Part shown: one piece after another, positions 23,058-31,475 of the stretch
Numbering within the stretch: the first letter of the stretch is position 1
How the letters are laid out: every line of letters starts with the position of its first letter
NCBI RefSeq assembly: GCF_001983165.1
Contig: NZ_MNPU01000061.1
Location: 1 to 33,696 of the forward strand
Direction: 5' to 3'
Length of the DNA stretch: 33,696 bases
Source: Pseudomonas gessardii
Lineage (GTDB): Bacteria > Pseudomonadota > Gammaproteobacteria > Pseudomonadales > Pseudomonadaceae
Translations under genes and position numbers: made by a program
Notes under the pieces: model-generated
What the model was told of the DNA's origin: nothing
What the model saw: only the letters and a program-made list of their open reading frames with translations
Database searches by the model: none

Positions 23058-23067
23058 TCAAGGAGAA
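23058..23067 (+). promoter_or_regulatory. RsmE/CsrA-type binding motif over the rsmE ribosome-binding site
   Basis: TCAAGGAGAA resembles the CsrA/Rsm recognition motif (U/A)CANGGANG(U/A), with the GGA inside the Shine-Dalgarno sequence 5 nt from the ATG. This fits autoregulation of rsmE translation. Confidence 0.6.
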
Positions 23068-23071
23068 GTCC

Positions 23072-23266
23072 ATGCTGATACTCACCCGCAAAGTCGGTGA
23101 AAGCATAAATATCGGTGATGACATTACGATCACCATTCTGGGCGTTAGCGGCCAGCAAGTAAGAATCGGCATCAATGCTCCCAAGGATGTTGCCGTGCAT
23201 CGCGAAGAGATTTACCAGCGCATCCAGGCTGGCCTGACTGCACCGGACAAACGCGAAACACCTTGA
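23072..23266 (+). CDS. rsmE: CsrA/RsmA-family translational regulator RsmE
   Basis: A 64-aa RNA-binding protein that dimerises and binds GGA hairpins in mRNA leaders to repress translation. In the Gac/Rsm cascade it is titrated by the small RNAs RsmX/Y/Z. The sequence [20 protein letters not shown], then [15 protein letters not shown] and [11 protein letters not shown] matches my memory of RsmE of P. fluorescens rather than RsmA, notably in the short extra C-terminal tail ([12 protein letters not shown]). The key residues Leu4/Arg6 region and Arg44-Glu45 are intact. It stands alone after a leader of about 250 bp. Confidence 0.95.
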
Positions 23267-23479
23267 AGCCTCCTCAGTAGCCAGCCTGCTCGTCCCCTGT
23301 AACGGCTGGCGAAAGCCCCCTTGGCCTGTCTACGGTATTCCGTGATCAGCGCAGCATTCGCGCCAGGCCCGGCCGCCGGTGGTCAGCACACAGGTTCAGC
23401 CACGGAACTTGCTGGACATTTGGCAGACAAATCTCTCCAAGAAAGTATCAAAACCTTACAGTGCCTTTGGAGCGCGTTG

Positions 23480-23743
23480 ATGAGGCGATCCCGCAAAGAG
23501 CCTTATACCTTCAAGTCCTGGATAATTGCCCTGCTGATTGCCCTGGCCTTCGTGACGCTCGGATATAGCCTCAGGTTTTACATGGAAGGCAGTACCACCG
23601 TGCAGGACGCCGAATCGTGGCCTGACCTGGCGCTGTTTCTCTATGGCTATCTGTTCTGCTTCTGCCTCAAGCCCATTCAGGCGGCCATCCAGCGAAAGCT
23701 CAATCGCCGTGCGTTTAGGCATGCTCGCCAGACCCCCCCCTCT
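23480..23743 (+). CDS. Small two-helix membrane protein, unknown
   Basis: An 88-aa predicted inner-membrane protein with two hydrophobic segments (SWIIALLIALAFVTLGYSLRF near residues 13-33, and LALFLYGYLFCFCL near 50-65) and basic ends (RRSRK; RKLNRRAFRHAR), consistent with both termini in the cytosol. ATG 23480 follows TTTGGAG. Longer in-frame starts lack hydrophobic or conserved sequence. Not recognised as a known family. The strand is chosen over an antisense ORF because only this frame gives plausible membrane segments. Confidence 0.6.
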
Positions 23744-23813
23744 TGAAACAGCATTTGGATCCTGTCTTTAAAAGATAAGGCACTCTGGATCGACCCCGGC
23801 CTTGTTCAAGGCC

Positions 23814-24452
23814 TTAGCACACCTGACCGCCGCTTTCTGAGATATCACGCGGCGTATTCCAGGCAGCCAGGAGCGCAACCCTCAAGCCTGCAACTGTCGT
23901 CGCCAACGCCATCGACGGCTGATGCGCCCCCCCTTGCCCTGGCAGGAAAGGCACATGGATAAACCCACTGCGCACGCCCGACCCAGCCAGGGCATGCTGC
24001 AAGTGGTAGAACACCTGGTTGCACACAAAGGTGCCCGCCGTTTGCGACACCGAAGCCGCGACCCCTGCCTCGCGCACCGCCTTGACCATGGCCTTGACCG
24101 GCAAGGTGCTGAAGTAGGCCGCCGGACCTTCAGGGATCACCGCCGTATCGATGGGCTGCACACCGAGGTTGTCGGGGATCCGCGCATCGATGAGATTGAT
24201 TGCAACCCGCTCGATGGAAATGTCACTACGCCCGGGCCCCAGCCCCGTGGCGATCACCAGTTGCGGCTGATGCTCAGCCAGCAACTGGTCCAAACAGACG
24301 CCGGCGGTGGCAAAGGCACAGGGCAACTGGCGGGCGACGATCGTCACCCCCTCTTGCAATTGCACCCCGTCCAGCAGGCGCACGGCCTCCCAGGATGGGT
24401 TGATCGGGTCTTGATCGAATGGCTCGAACCCCGTCAGCAACACAGTCCCCAT
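23814..24452 (-). CDS. pcp: Pyrrolidone-carboxylate peptidase
   Basis: A 212-aa cysteine peptidase that removes N-terminal pyroglutamate from peptides, in the cytosol. The family signature GTVLLTGFEPFDQDPINPSW is at the start. Catalytic residues are in IERVAINLID (Glu), AGTFVCNQVFYHL (Cys) and GFIHVPFLP (His). The ATG at 24452 follows GAGG; a GTG at 24458 is an alternative. It starts 7 bp after the DUF979 gene and is the last gene of the 5-oxoproline operon. Confidence 0.96.
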   Translation of the reverse strand: MGTVLLTGFEPFDQDPINPSWEAVRLLDGVQLQEGVTIVARQLPCAFATAGVCLDQLLAEHQPQLVIATGLGPGRSDISIERVAINLIDARIPDNLGVQPIDTAVIPEGPAAYFSTLPVKAMVKAVREAGVAASVSQTAGTFVCNQVFYHLQHALAGSGVRSGFIHVPFLPGQGGAHQPSMALATTVAGLRVALLAAWNTPRDISESGGQVC

Positions 24453-24459
24453 CACCACC

Positions 24460-25410
24460 TCACATCAACAGATAAAGAAGGACGATATTGACCAGCAACA
24501 TCATCAGCGCCGTGGGTATCTGCGCCTTGATCACCGCGTTCTTGTCCGGCAACTCCAACAGCGCCGCGGGCACAATATTGAAGTTCGCCGCCATCGGGGT
24601 CATCAGCGTACCGCAGTAGCCGGAGAACATGCCGATGGCCGCCATCACCGCCGGGTTGCCGCCATAAATCCCCACCAGCACCGGCACGCCCACCCCCCCG
24701 GTCATGACCGGGAAGGCGGCAAAGCCGTTACCCATGATCACAGTGAACAGCGCCATGCCCAACACATAGACCATCACCGCCACCAGTTTGTAATCCAGGT
24801 TGATATAGGTGGTGGTGACGTGAGCCACGGCCGTGCCAACGCCGGCTTCGTTAAACAGCAGGCCGAGCATTGCCAGCATCTGCGGCAGCACCATGGCCCA
24901 GCCCAGGGCTTCGGTCAGGCGGCGCGACTCGCGCAAAGCCTGCACCGGGGTATCACGGGTCAGCCAGCAGGCCAACCCCAGGGCAATCAGGCAACCGAGG
25001 CCGAGGGACACAAACGTGGTGTTCTTCGGATCCAGCAGCGGTACGCCGCCAATCTCGGTGTGCTTGAGCAGCACCGAGCCGATCACCGTGGTCAACGGAA
25101 TGGCCAGGGCCGGAATAAACAGTTTATGCCCCAGCCGGCCAGCACTGGCGCGGGACTCCTTGTCATGCAACTCGGCATGTGAACCACGCCCTACCCCGCC
25201 GAGCCCGGCGATAAGCGCCATCAGCACCACGCCAATGCCCACCACCACCGACGGTAGGTGCTCGCCCACCAGGAACGGAATGGCGAACAGCAACCAGAAC
25301 AACGCGGTTGACCAACGCTTGGGGTGGGTGCGGTCAGCCAGGATCATGCCCGCCGTAATCAGCAACAAAACGCCGGCGAGCCAGTACAGGTATTGGATGG
25401 AAATGATCAT
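24460..25410 (-). CDS. 5-oxoproline transporter subunit, DUF979 family
   Basis: A 316-aa inner-membrane protein with about nine hydrophobic helices (e.g. LYWLAGVLLLITAGMILA; VVVGIGVVLMALIAGLGG; AVMVYVLGMALFTVIMG; ALMMLLVNIVLLYLLM). It matches the DUF979 family, which I recall being annotated as one of two subunits of a 5-oxoproline (pyroglutamate) transporter with DUF969. The ATG overlaps the DUF969 stop (ATGA). Adjacent pcp releases or processes pyroglutamyl compounds, which supports this role. Transport direction and energy source cannot be read from the sequence. Confidence 0.88.
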   Translation of the reverse strand: MIISIQYLYWLAGVLLLITAGMILADRTHPKRWSTALFWLLFAIPFLVGEHLPSVVVGIGVVLMALIAGLGGVGRGSHAELHDKESRASAGRLGHKLFIPALAIPLTTVIGSVLLKHTEIGGVPLLDPKNTTFVSLGLGCLIALGLACWLTRDTPVQALRESRRLTEALGWAMVLPQMLAMLGLLFNEAGVGTAVAHVTTTYINLDYKLVAVMVYVLGMALFTVIMGNGFAAFPVMTGGVGVPVLVGIYGGNPAVMAAIGMFSGYCGTLMTPMAANFNIVPAALLELPDKNAVIKAQIPTALMMLLVNIVLLYLLM

Positions 25411-26132
25411 TGCGCGGCCTCCGACTGAGCGTTGACGGGCGCAGTGGCCGTCAGTTCACGCGTCAGCCTTCGGTCAAAGCGGTGCAAACGTATGGCGTGC
25501 ACAATGAACGCACAAATCGCCGTAGGGATGCCCCACACCGCGATGTGCAGCGGCTCGACATCAATGCCGGAGCCCAGCAGGAAGGTGTGCATCAGGGCAA
25601 TCGCCCCAAAGGCCACAAAGATATCTTCACCAAAAAACAGCCCCACGTTGTCTGTGGCGGCACACATTTCCAGGACTTTGTGGCGCACCTTGTCCGGCAA
25701 CTTGCCGAAGCGCTTCTCGGCAGCCCCTTCCGCCATGGGCGCCAGCAACGGGCGCACCATTTGCGGATGCCCGCCCAGGCTGGTCAGGCCCATGGCGGCC
25801 GTGGATTCGCGAACAAACAGATAAATGATCAACAAGCGCCCGACGGTGGCCCGCTCGAAGCGTGCAATCCAGTTCTGCGCGTGCAGACGCAGGCCATGGC
25901 GCTCCAGCAGGCCGATAACGGCCAGGGGCAGCAGCAGGATCAGTTGTAAGGCACGGGTCTGTAGGAAGCCATCGCCCATGGTGGCGAGGATTTTTTCCAG
26001 GGGGAAGTGGGCGGCAAACCCGGTGGCAATCGCCGCCGCTGTCACCACCAGCAATGGATTGAAGCGCAACACAAAGCCGACCACGATGACGAGCACGCCA
26101 ATCAGCGGCCAAAGGTTCACAACAGTTTGCAT
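25407..26132 (-). CDS. 5-oxoproline transporter subunit, DUF969 family
   Basis: A 241-aa inner-membrane protein of the DUF969 family with five to six hydrophobic helices (LWPLIGVLVIVVGFVLRF; LLVVTAAAIATGFAAHF; LQLILLLPLAVIGLLE; IFVAFGAIALMHTFLL). It has a conserved polar stretch RESTAAMGLTSLGGHPQMVRP and a CAATDNVGLFFGEDIF motif that may line the transport path. It is the first gene of the operon DUF969-DUF979-pcp. AGGA precedes its ATG. Function follows the same inference as for its partner. Confidence 0.88.
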   Translation of the reverse strand: MQTVVNLWPLIGVLVIVVGFVLRFNPLLVVTAAAIATGFAAHFPLEKILATMGDGFLQTRALQLILLLPLAVIGLLERHGLRLHAQNWIARFERATVGRLLIIYLFVRESTAAMGLTSLGGHPQMVRPLLAPMAEGAAEKRFGKLPDKVRHKVLEMCAATDNVGLFFGEDIFVAFGAIALMHTFLLGSGIDVEPLHIAVWGIPTAICAFIVHAIRLHRFDRRLTRELTATAPVNAQSEAAQ

Positions 26133-26273
26133 GACGTTGAGTCCTTGATTGCGTGCTGCGACGCCTGCATCGCCGATAAACGATAACGGGCAGCCCGACG
26201 CGGATTTTTATTATTGACCGGGTAGGTCGAGGGTCACTGGCGGGCATCTTTGCTGCTTGGGACGGAGAGTGTC

Positions 26274-26291
26274 CAACAAGAAAAATTGTTG
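26274..26291. promoter_or_regulatory. Inverted repeat upstream of the 5-oxoproline operon
   Basis: CAACAA-GAAAAA-TTGTTG lies about 140 bp upstream of the DUF969 start in an otherwise gene-free 299-bp gap. It could be an operator. No clear -35/-10 pair was found by eye. Confidence 0.35.
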
Positions 26292-26396
26292 CTGCAAATC
26301 AATAAAGTTTGTGAGGGGATGAGCACCGATCTTCGCGCAAGGGTTTAGCGCACGCAAAACCGCGACACGTCGCCAACGCAGGATTGCTAGTGCTGC

Positions 26397-26416
26397 GGCG
26401 CCCCATCAGGGGCACC
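26397..26416 (-). terminator. Hairpin after the TonB receptor gene
   Basis: On the minus strand GGTGCCCC pairs with GGGGCGCC (one G-T wobble) around TGAT, 16 bp past the receptor stop codon. No T run follows, so it is a probable rather than certain terminator. Confidence 0.55.
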
Positions 26417-26431
26417 GGGCAGTCAGGGTGG

Positions 26432-28879
26432 TCACCATTGATGGGTGTAACTTGCGGTCAACACCGTACCCGGCGCTGGCAAGTGGCTGGTGTTGTTGCT
26501 GCTACGCATCAGTTGGCTGTAGAGCGGGTAGTAGCTGCGATTGAACAGGTTCTGGATCCCCATGCCGAGCTGGTCATTTTCGCTGAGTTGGTATTGGCTG
26601 ATCAGATCAACGGTGGTGTAACTGTCGACCTTGCGCCGTCCAAAGCTGGCAACGCCATCCAGGCGATAGTCGGCGCCGTCGAAATAGTTGGCCTGCAGGC
26701 GGTTGCTCCAGGTTTCGGTCGGCTTGAACTCCAGGTAGGCGGTCAGTTTGAGCGGCGGGATGCGGTACCCGGTCATGTCCTGCCAGTCACGGCCTTCGGG
26801 CTGCTCCCGGCCCTTCATCCAAGTAAAGGTGCCGCCGGCGCCCCAGCGCTCATCGTCGGTCAACCAGTCGGCACTGCCTTCTACGCCGTAAATTCGCTCT
26901 TGGGTGCGGGTCAGGATCAGGCCATTGTTGAAACTCTGCACATCCCCAAGCTTGGAGGTGGTGTAGAACACGGCCAGCGAGGCCAATGTCTGATCGCCCA
27001 ACCCACCACGCCAGCCCAGCTCGTAGTTGTTGGTTTTCACCGGTTCCAGGTTGGAGGAACCAAGATCGAACCCTCGCCGGGCATTGCGCAGCTGCACCCC
27101 GATATCGGGCAACTGGAAGCCCTGGCTGAACGCCGCGTAGATCTCCTGGCCCGCTACCGGCGAGTAAGTCAGGCTGATATTGGACAGCACTGAATCGTAA
27201 TGCACCTTGCCCCCGCGGACAGTCGACGGCTGGGTCGCTGCCGACTCCGAGAGCGGGATAAAGTCATCGTATTGGGCGGTGGCGTATTCATAGCGCACGC
27301 CGCCCTCCACCGACCATTGTTCGTTGAGCTTATGTTGCAACTGCGCAAAGCCGCCGAGGCTGCGGGTTGTCAGGTCGGGCATGTAGGTGAGCTTGCCGAT
27401 CTTGTCAAACACCCTGCCGCCACTGGCGTCATAGGTTCGCGGGTCGAAGATGTCGATGGGCATGTCGCTGCGCTCCTGGTTGAAGTCAGCGCCCCATAAC
27501 AACTCCGTATTGCCCTGGCTCCCCAGCGGCGTGCGTAGGGTGACCCGGCTGCCGAACACTTCACTGTTCTGCATGACCTGGTCGACATTACGTCCACGGG
27601 TCGCCACTGCACGGGCATCGAACGGCGTGAATCGGGTGAAGTAGTCCCGATAGTAGAGTTGCGCATTAAGCGTGCCGCCCAGTACGTCGGTATGGGCGTA
27701 CTCCAGGTTGAGCAAGGTGTTCTTGATCTGGTTCTGCTCGGCCAACGACAAACCGGACAACGGGCGCGCAGGCACCGAGCCCGCAGGAAGCATGGCCACC
27801 GACGGGTCGGAGGTGTAATCGGTGTTCTGCTCGGCATTGTAATGGCTGGCAGACAGTTGAATGCGCTGCACATCATCAAGGCGCAAGCCCAGTTTGCCGC
27901 CAACGTTGAAGGTATTGGCATCGAACAGATCGCCCTGGCTGGGCTCTGGCGCCAGGCGGTGCCCGTTGGCGTCGTAGGAGGCGCCAATGTGGCGGGCGCC
28001 GAAGTCCAGGGCGTAATCCACCCGGCCCTGGGACCCTGCAACATGATGCTGCAATTGGCCGCCCAGGCCATCGCTGCCCAGCTTGCTCAAGGGCGAGACG
28101 GCGCTCAGGCTGGTGCTCGCCCGCGGCTCGCCACCGGCCGGCCGCGTGGTGATCGAGATGATGCCCCCGGTCGCGCCTGCGCCGTAGATCGCACTGCTGC
28201 CACGGATCACTTCGATACGCTCGATCAGCGCCGGGTCGATGTTCGCCAGGTTGCGCGAAGAATCGCGGTTGGTATTGAGCGGAACACCGTCGACCAGCAC
28301 CAGCATCGTCCGTCCACGCAAGGTCTGCCCGTAGTCGGTAATGGTCCGGCTTGAGTCGGCCATGCCCGGGATGCTCTTGGCCAGCAACGTGGCGAGGCTG
28401 TCCGAGCCCTGGCGCAGTTGCTCCAGCTGCTTGTGTTCGATGACATTGACCTGGCGGGCCTGGGGCACCAGGTCGCTGTCGAGCCGCGAGGCACTGATGG
28501 TCAGGCTGGCCAGCTCCATTGTGCCCGGCGCGGGGTCCGACGCTGGGGAGACATTGGCGGTGCCCCCCTGGACCACCAGGAATGTTTGTTCGTCACGCGC
28601 CTGCACCGTCAGCCCGCTTTTGCCGAGCAACCGCTCAAGCGCTTCCTGCAACGTGTAGCGCCCGCGCAAGGCCGGCGCGCTCTTGCCGGCCGTGATTTCA
28701 CTGGCGAACAGGATCTGTGCCGAGGATTGCCGGGCTACGGCATTCAGGGATTTCTCCAGCGATGCGGCCGGGATATCGAAATCAACCGGGGCCGATTCTG
28801 CCAGCGACCATTGGCTCAAGAGCAAGCTGCCGGCCAGCAAGGACATGCGCACCGGCGCGCGCAGGAAGGACTGACTCAC
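26432..28879 (-). CDS. TonB-dependent siderophore receptor with signalling domain
   Basis: An outer-membrane receptor of 815 aa (from GTG 28879). After a signal peptide (LLAGSLLLSQWSLA) comes an STN signalling domain (about residues 35-105; VDFDIPAASLEKSLNAVARQ), found only in receptors that signal to FecR-type partners. The plug domain follows (QVNVIEHKQLEQLRQGSDSL to ERIEVIRGSSAIYGAGATGG), then the 22-strand barrel ending in the aromatic residue W. The GTG at 28879 has GGAG at the right distance; a GTG at 28894 overlaps that site. The substrate is probably a ferric siderophore; some barrel features recall aerobactin/rhizobactin-type receptors, but I am not sure. It is the last gene of the sigma-FecR-receptor operon. 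Confidence 0.93.
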   Translation of the reverse strand: MSQSFLRAPVRMSLLAGSLLLSQWSLAESAPVDFDIPAASLEKSLNAVARQSSAQILFASEITAGKSAPALRGRYTLQEALERLLGKSGLTVQARDEQTFLVVQGGTANVSPASDPAPGTMELASLTISASRLDSDLVPQARQVNVIEHKQLEQLRQGSDSLATLLAKSIPGMADSSRTITDYGQTLRGRTMLVLVDGVPLNTNRDSSRNLANIDPALIERIEVIRGSSAIYGAGATGGIISITTRPAGGEPRASTSLSAVSPLSKLGSDGLGGQLQHHVAGSQGRVDYALDFGARHIGASYDANGHRLAPEPSQGDLFDANTFNVGGKLGLRLDDVQRIQLSASHYNAEQNTDYTSDPSVAMLPAGSVPARPLSGLSLAEQNQIKNTLLNLEYAHTDVLGGTLNAQLYYRDYFTRFTPFDARAVATRGRNVDQVMQNSEVFGSRVTLRTPLGSQGNTELLWGADFNQERSDMPIDIFDPRTYDASGGRVFDKIGKLTYMPDLTTRSLGGFAQLQHKLNEQWSVEGGVRYEYATAQYDDFIPLSESAATQPSTVRGGKVHYDSVLSNISLTYSPVAGQEIYAAFSQGFQLPDIGVQLRNARRGFDLGSSNLEPVKTNNYELGWRGGLGDQTLASLAVFYTTSKLGDVQSFNNGLILTRTQERIYGVEGSADWLTDDERWGAGGTFTWMKGREQPEGRDWQDMTGYRIPPLKLTAYLEFKPTETWSNRLQANYFDGADYRLDGVASFGRRKVDSYTTVDLISQYQLSENDQLGMGIQNLFNRSYYPLYSQLMRSSNNTSHLPAPGTVLTASYTHQW

Positions 28880-28939
28880 GTTTTTATTCTCCACGAAGTT
28901 GGGTTACAGGGAGATAGCCGTCAGCACTGCGGCGCAACC

Positions 28940-29797
28940 CTACCTCGGTTGAAGATTATTTTTCTTGCCAGGGGAATCGATCAGGACCGAGCCATCGGCC
29001 GCAGTGGAAACGCTCAACGCCAGGATCCCGGGCAACAGCGCCAGCAAGCGGTCAACGTGGCCACTGTCAAACACACCGGAAACCGGCAGGCGCGCAAGCC
29101 TGGGGTCCATGAGCCTTATAGGCTGACGGTGATAGCGCTGCAGTATGCCGATGACTTCCTCAAGCGGAGTGCTTTCAAAAACCAGCCGGCTTTGTTGCCA
29201 GGCGGTGACGTCATCCACGTCAACCCGTTTCACCTGAGCCTCTTGCCCCTTCTGCAAACGCAATTGCTGCCCGGGCTCCAGCGCTGTGACTAAACCGGTA
29301 GCGGCCGCCCGCACAGTGACCTTGCCTTCAGCCACGCTGACCTGCACATCCTGTTCCTGACGGCTGACGTTAAAACGCGTGCCCACGACTCGCACCCCAA
29401 CCAACCCGGCATCGACCAGGAAAGGCCGGTAGACCCTCGGCGACACCTCAAACAACGCCTGCCCCGCCTTCAATTCGACCTGGCGGCTGCGCAGATGCCA
29501 GCTGACCGTCATCTGCGTGCTGCTGTCGAGCAGCACCCGAGAGCCATCCGCCAGCTGCAGCGCCTGGCGTTGCCCTACCTGGCTGGCAAAGTGTTCGCTG
29601 CGGTAGGCCGGATCGACCCAGGCCACCCCCGCAACCATCGCCAGCAGCAACAGCCCGAGGGTTTTCCCTGTGGGGCGTTTGTTTTTCGCGGGCGTCGACG
29701 GGGGCAGCGGAAAACGTTGCTTGAGGTCCTCGCGAACCCGCGCAATGGCCTCCTCCTCCTGGCTGAAGTCCTTGCTCTTGTGTGGGTCGCGATTCAT
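28940..29797 (-). CDS. FecR-type signal transducer, short N-terminus
   Basis: A 285-aa inner-membrane protein that should carry the signal from the receptor STN domain to the ECF sigma factor. It has one membrane helix (TLGLLLLAMVAGVAWV, near residues 45-60) and a periplasmic FecR domain (VGQRQALQLADGSRVLLDSSTQ; GVRVVGTRFNVSRQEQDVQVSVAEG). A C-terminal STN-like segment (RLVFESTPLEEVIGILQRYH) completes it. The cytosolic part is only about 44 residues and lacks the usual tryptophan-containing anti-sigma domain, so how it controls the sigma factor is unclear. Its ATG overlaps the sigma factor stop by 4 bp. Confidence 0.92.
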   Translation of the reverse strand: MNRDPHKSKDFSQEEEAIARVREDLKQRFPLPPSTPAKNKRPTGKTLGLLLLAMVAGVAWVDPAYRSEHFASQVGQRQALQLADGSRVLLDSSTQMTVSWHLRSRQVELKAGQALFEVSPRVYRPFLVDAGLVGVRVVGTRFNVSRQEQDVQVSVAEGKVTVRAAATGLVTALEPGQQLRLQKGQEAQVKRVDVDDVTAWQQSRLVFESTPLEEVIGILQRYHRQPIRLMDPRLARLPVSGVFDSGHVDRLLALLPGILALSVSTAADGSVLIDSPGKKNNLQPR

Positions 29798-30315
29798 GGC
29801 AAGACCTCTGTCCCTAGATGCGTACGGCAGATCCCCATGCCCAGGCGCAGGTGCTTCTCGACGGTTTTCAGGGAAATCCCCAGGCGCGCGGCCACTTCGG
29901 CCTGGGGCAATTCATGCACCTTGTGCATGACAAACACCATTTGGCAGCGCGGTGGCAGGCTGGCAATCGCCTCGGTGAGCAACTCCAAGGCCCGCTCCCC
30001 AGCCAGATGGCGCTCCTGGCTCGGCGCACCGCAGGCCACTTGCGGCAATACCGAAACGCCGACAACCCAGCCCTGACGCCGACGCTCGCTTCGATAACGG
30101 CTGATCGCCATATCGCTGGCGATCTTGCGCAACAAGGCCACTGGCGTGCGTACACCTGGTTTCTCATCCTGCTCAAGCAACTGCAGGCACAAGTCGTGTA
30201 TCACTTCGCGGGCAAATATCCGCTCACCAAAACGCCGGCGGACATGATCCACCAACTCGTCGTAGTGCCGAACCAATGCTGCCAGCAGTGTGGGTTTGGG
30301 AGGGTCGACCTGCAC
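29794..30315 (-). CDS. FecI-type ECF sigma factor
   Basis: A 173-aa extracytoplasmic-function sigma factor for iron-uptake genes. Region 2 spans about residues 8-75 (LLAALVRHYDELVDHVRRRFG; LRKIASDMAISRYRSERRR). Region 4 spans about residues 110-165 (IASLPPRCQMVFVMHKVHELPQAEVAARLGISLKTVEKHL). The start is GTG 30315, after AGG; no in-frame ATG lies near. It is the first gene of the operon, with FecR overlapping by 4 bp. A sigma70 promoter with a Fur-like box lies upstream, so iron limitation should switch it on. Confidence 0.93.
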   Translation of the reverse strand: MQVDPPKPTLLAALVRHYDELVDHVRRRFGERIFAREVIHDLCLQLLEQDEKPGVRTPVALLRKIASDMAISRYRSERRRQGWVVGVSVLPQVACGAPSQERHLAGERALELLTEAIASLPPRCQMVFVMHKVHELPQAEVAARLGISLKTVEKHLRLGMGICRTHLGTEVLP

Positions 30316-30369
30316 GATGACCTGCGCAATGAGAGAAGCGGATGCCCTGGAGAGAGGGCAATTGCGCGC

Positions 30370-30398
30370 AGTATAAATGCGAATACTTTACATTTGAA
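30370..30398 (-). promoter_or_regulatory. Sigma70 promoter of the ECF sigma operon
   Basis: On the minus strand -35 TTCAAA (30393-30398) and -10 TATACT (30370-30375) are 17 bp apart. The -10 matches consensus at 5 of 6 positions. Confidence 0.7.
30375..30395. promoter_or_regulatory. Fur-like box
   Basis: A 21-bp imperfect palindrome beginning AAATGCGAAT and ending TACATTT fills the promoter spacer. Its ends AAATG/CATTT are exact inverted copies. Position and AT-rich symmetry fit Fur repression, although the match to the classic 19-mer is only partial. Confidence 0.55.
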
Positions 30399-30465
30399 GC
30401 AAAGATCCTGACCCCTGCGCTGCGTCACTGGGTAGCCCGGCAATGAAAGATGGGGCAAGCAGAAA

Positions 30466-30984
30466 CTACGGCCGCAAGTAGGCGAACATATGCTGTACGT
30501 AATCGGCTTTACCAAGGGGCACGCCGTTATGACGCAAGATGTTGTAGGCCGTAACCAGGTGAAAGTAGAACTGTGGAATAGCCCAGTTCACAGCGTACTC
30601 ACTGCCGGTCATATCGAAGGCCATGCCATTGGGTAACTCAATAGCGATTTCGCGCCCTGCCCCTTCCTCTATTTGAGCGCGGTCCGCTGCATCAAGAATG
30701 GCCAACGTATGCTCGATCAATACCTGCGCTGCTGCCAGGCTTTCGGGAGGCGTGAGCAATAGCACCGGCTGCCGTGTCAGTCGCTGAACCGCCTCCTGCG
30801 CTTGCGTACACGCGTACTGAATCTGACGGGCCAGATCATGCATATCAGGCGCCAGTCGAGCCCCCAACAAAATTTCCGGGTCATACCCGCGCTCCAGGGC
30901 AGAGGCTTGGCCTTTGGACAAAAGAGACGCTAACGCGCGCAGCATTTGCGCGAAGCAGGGAATGGTAATGGAGTAGACCGACAT
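30466..30984 (-). CDS. DUF1993 family protein
   Basis: A 172-aa soluble protein of the DUF1993 family, probably a DinB-like four-helix bundle. Visible features: SVYSITIPCFAQMLRALASLL at the start, APDMHDLARQIQYACTQAQEAV, and the C-terminal FYFHLVTAYNILRHNGVPLGKADYV, in which a histidine recurs at the position typical of the family. Enzymatic function is not established; some DinB-like proteins bind metals. The ATG at 30984 is preceded by GGGGA; the upstream in-frame start adds seven unconserved residues. It is monocistronic. Confidence 0.85.
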   Translation of the reverse strand: MSVYSITIPCFAQMLRALASLLSKGQASALERGYDPEILLGARLAPDMHDLARQIQYACTQAQEAVQRLTRQPVLLLTPPESLAAAQVLIEHTLAILDAADRAQIEEGAGREIAIELPNGMAFDMTGSEYAVNWAIPQFYFHLVTAYNILRHNGVPLGKADYVQHMFAYLRP

Positions 30985-31186
30985 AGCTTTTCCCCAAGTA
31001 ATCATTCAATGCGGGTAAAAGGACCAGCCTTTCTCCCAGGAGAATGAAGCCTAGCAGACGGTTGCATGCCTTCTACCCTGCTTCTATTGCATCAGCGTTC
31101 GCTTATCGGGAGGCAGATGTAGACAGGCGCGAAACTAGCATTTGCTCAAATAGCTATGTACGCCTTGGAGCAAGTAACGTCAAACC

Positions 31187-31351
31187 CTAGCCCCGCCTAA
31201 CTTGGCAAGTCATAGCGGCCAATGCACGCGTCGCGGCATCACAGGCTTTTGCTTGAGTCACATAACCAGCCACGCAGTCACGAAACGGCATACTGATAGC
31301 GTAGGAGAGAACCGCCGCAGCAAACACAATTGACGCCGTCATCCACCTCAT
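31187..31351 (-). CDS. Small secreted or membrane-anchored protein, unknown
   Basis: A 54-aa ORF with a hydrophobic N-terminal segment (MTASIVFAAAVLSYAISM) that could be a signal peptide or single membrane helix. A short tail with three cysteines follows (RDCVAG, KACDA, MTCQV). ATG 31351 has AAGGAAG upstream at suitable distance. No family recognised; the cysteine spacing and good ribosome-binding site support it, the short length argues for caution. Confidence 0.45.
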   Translation of the reverse strand: MRWMTASIVFAAAVLSYAISMPFRDCVAGYVTQAKACDAATRALAAMTCQVRRG

Positions 31352-31475
31352 CAGAAATACTTCCTTACAAAACAATCAGATATAAAACTATCATCATGAT
31401 GCCATATTGAAATCATCGCCTACGCTCCTTGAGCAATTATGTAATTGCTATTTAGATCACAGGAGCGAAATAGAA

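Noticed and set aside
23456..23722. 88-codon minus-strand frame opposite the small membrane protein
   Set aside because: No hydrophobic or conserved segments; the plus frame has two plausible membrane helices and a ribosome-binding site.
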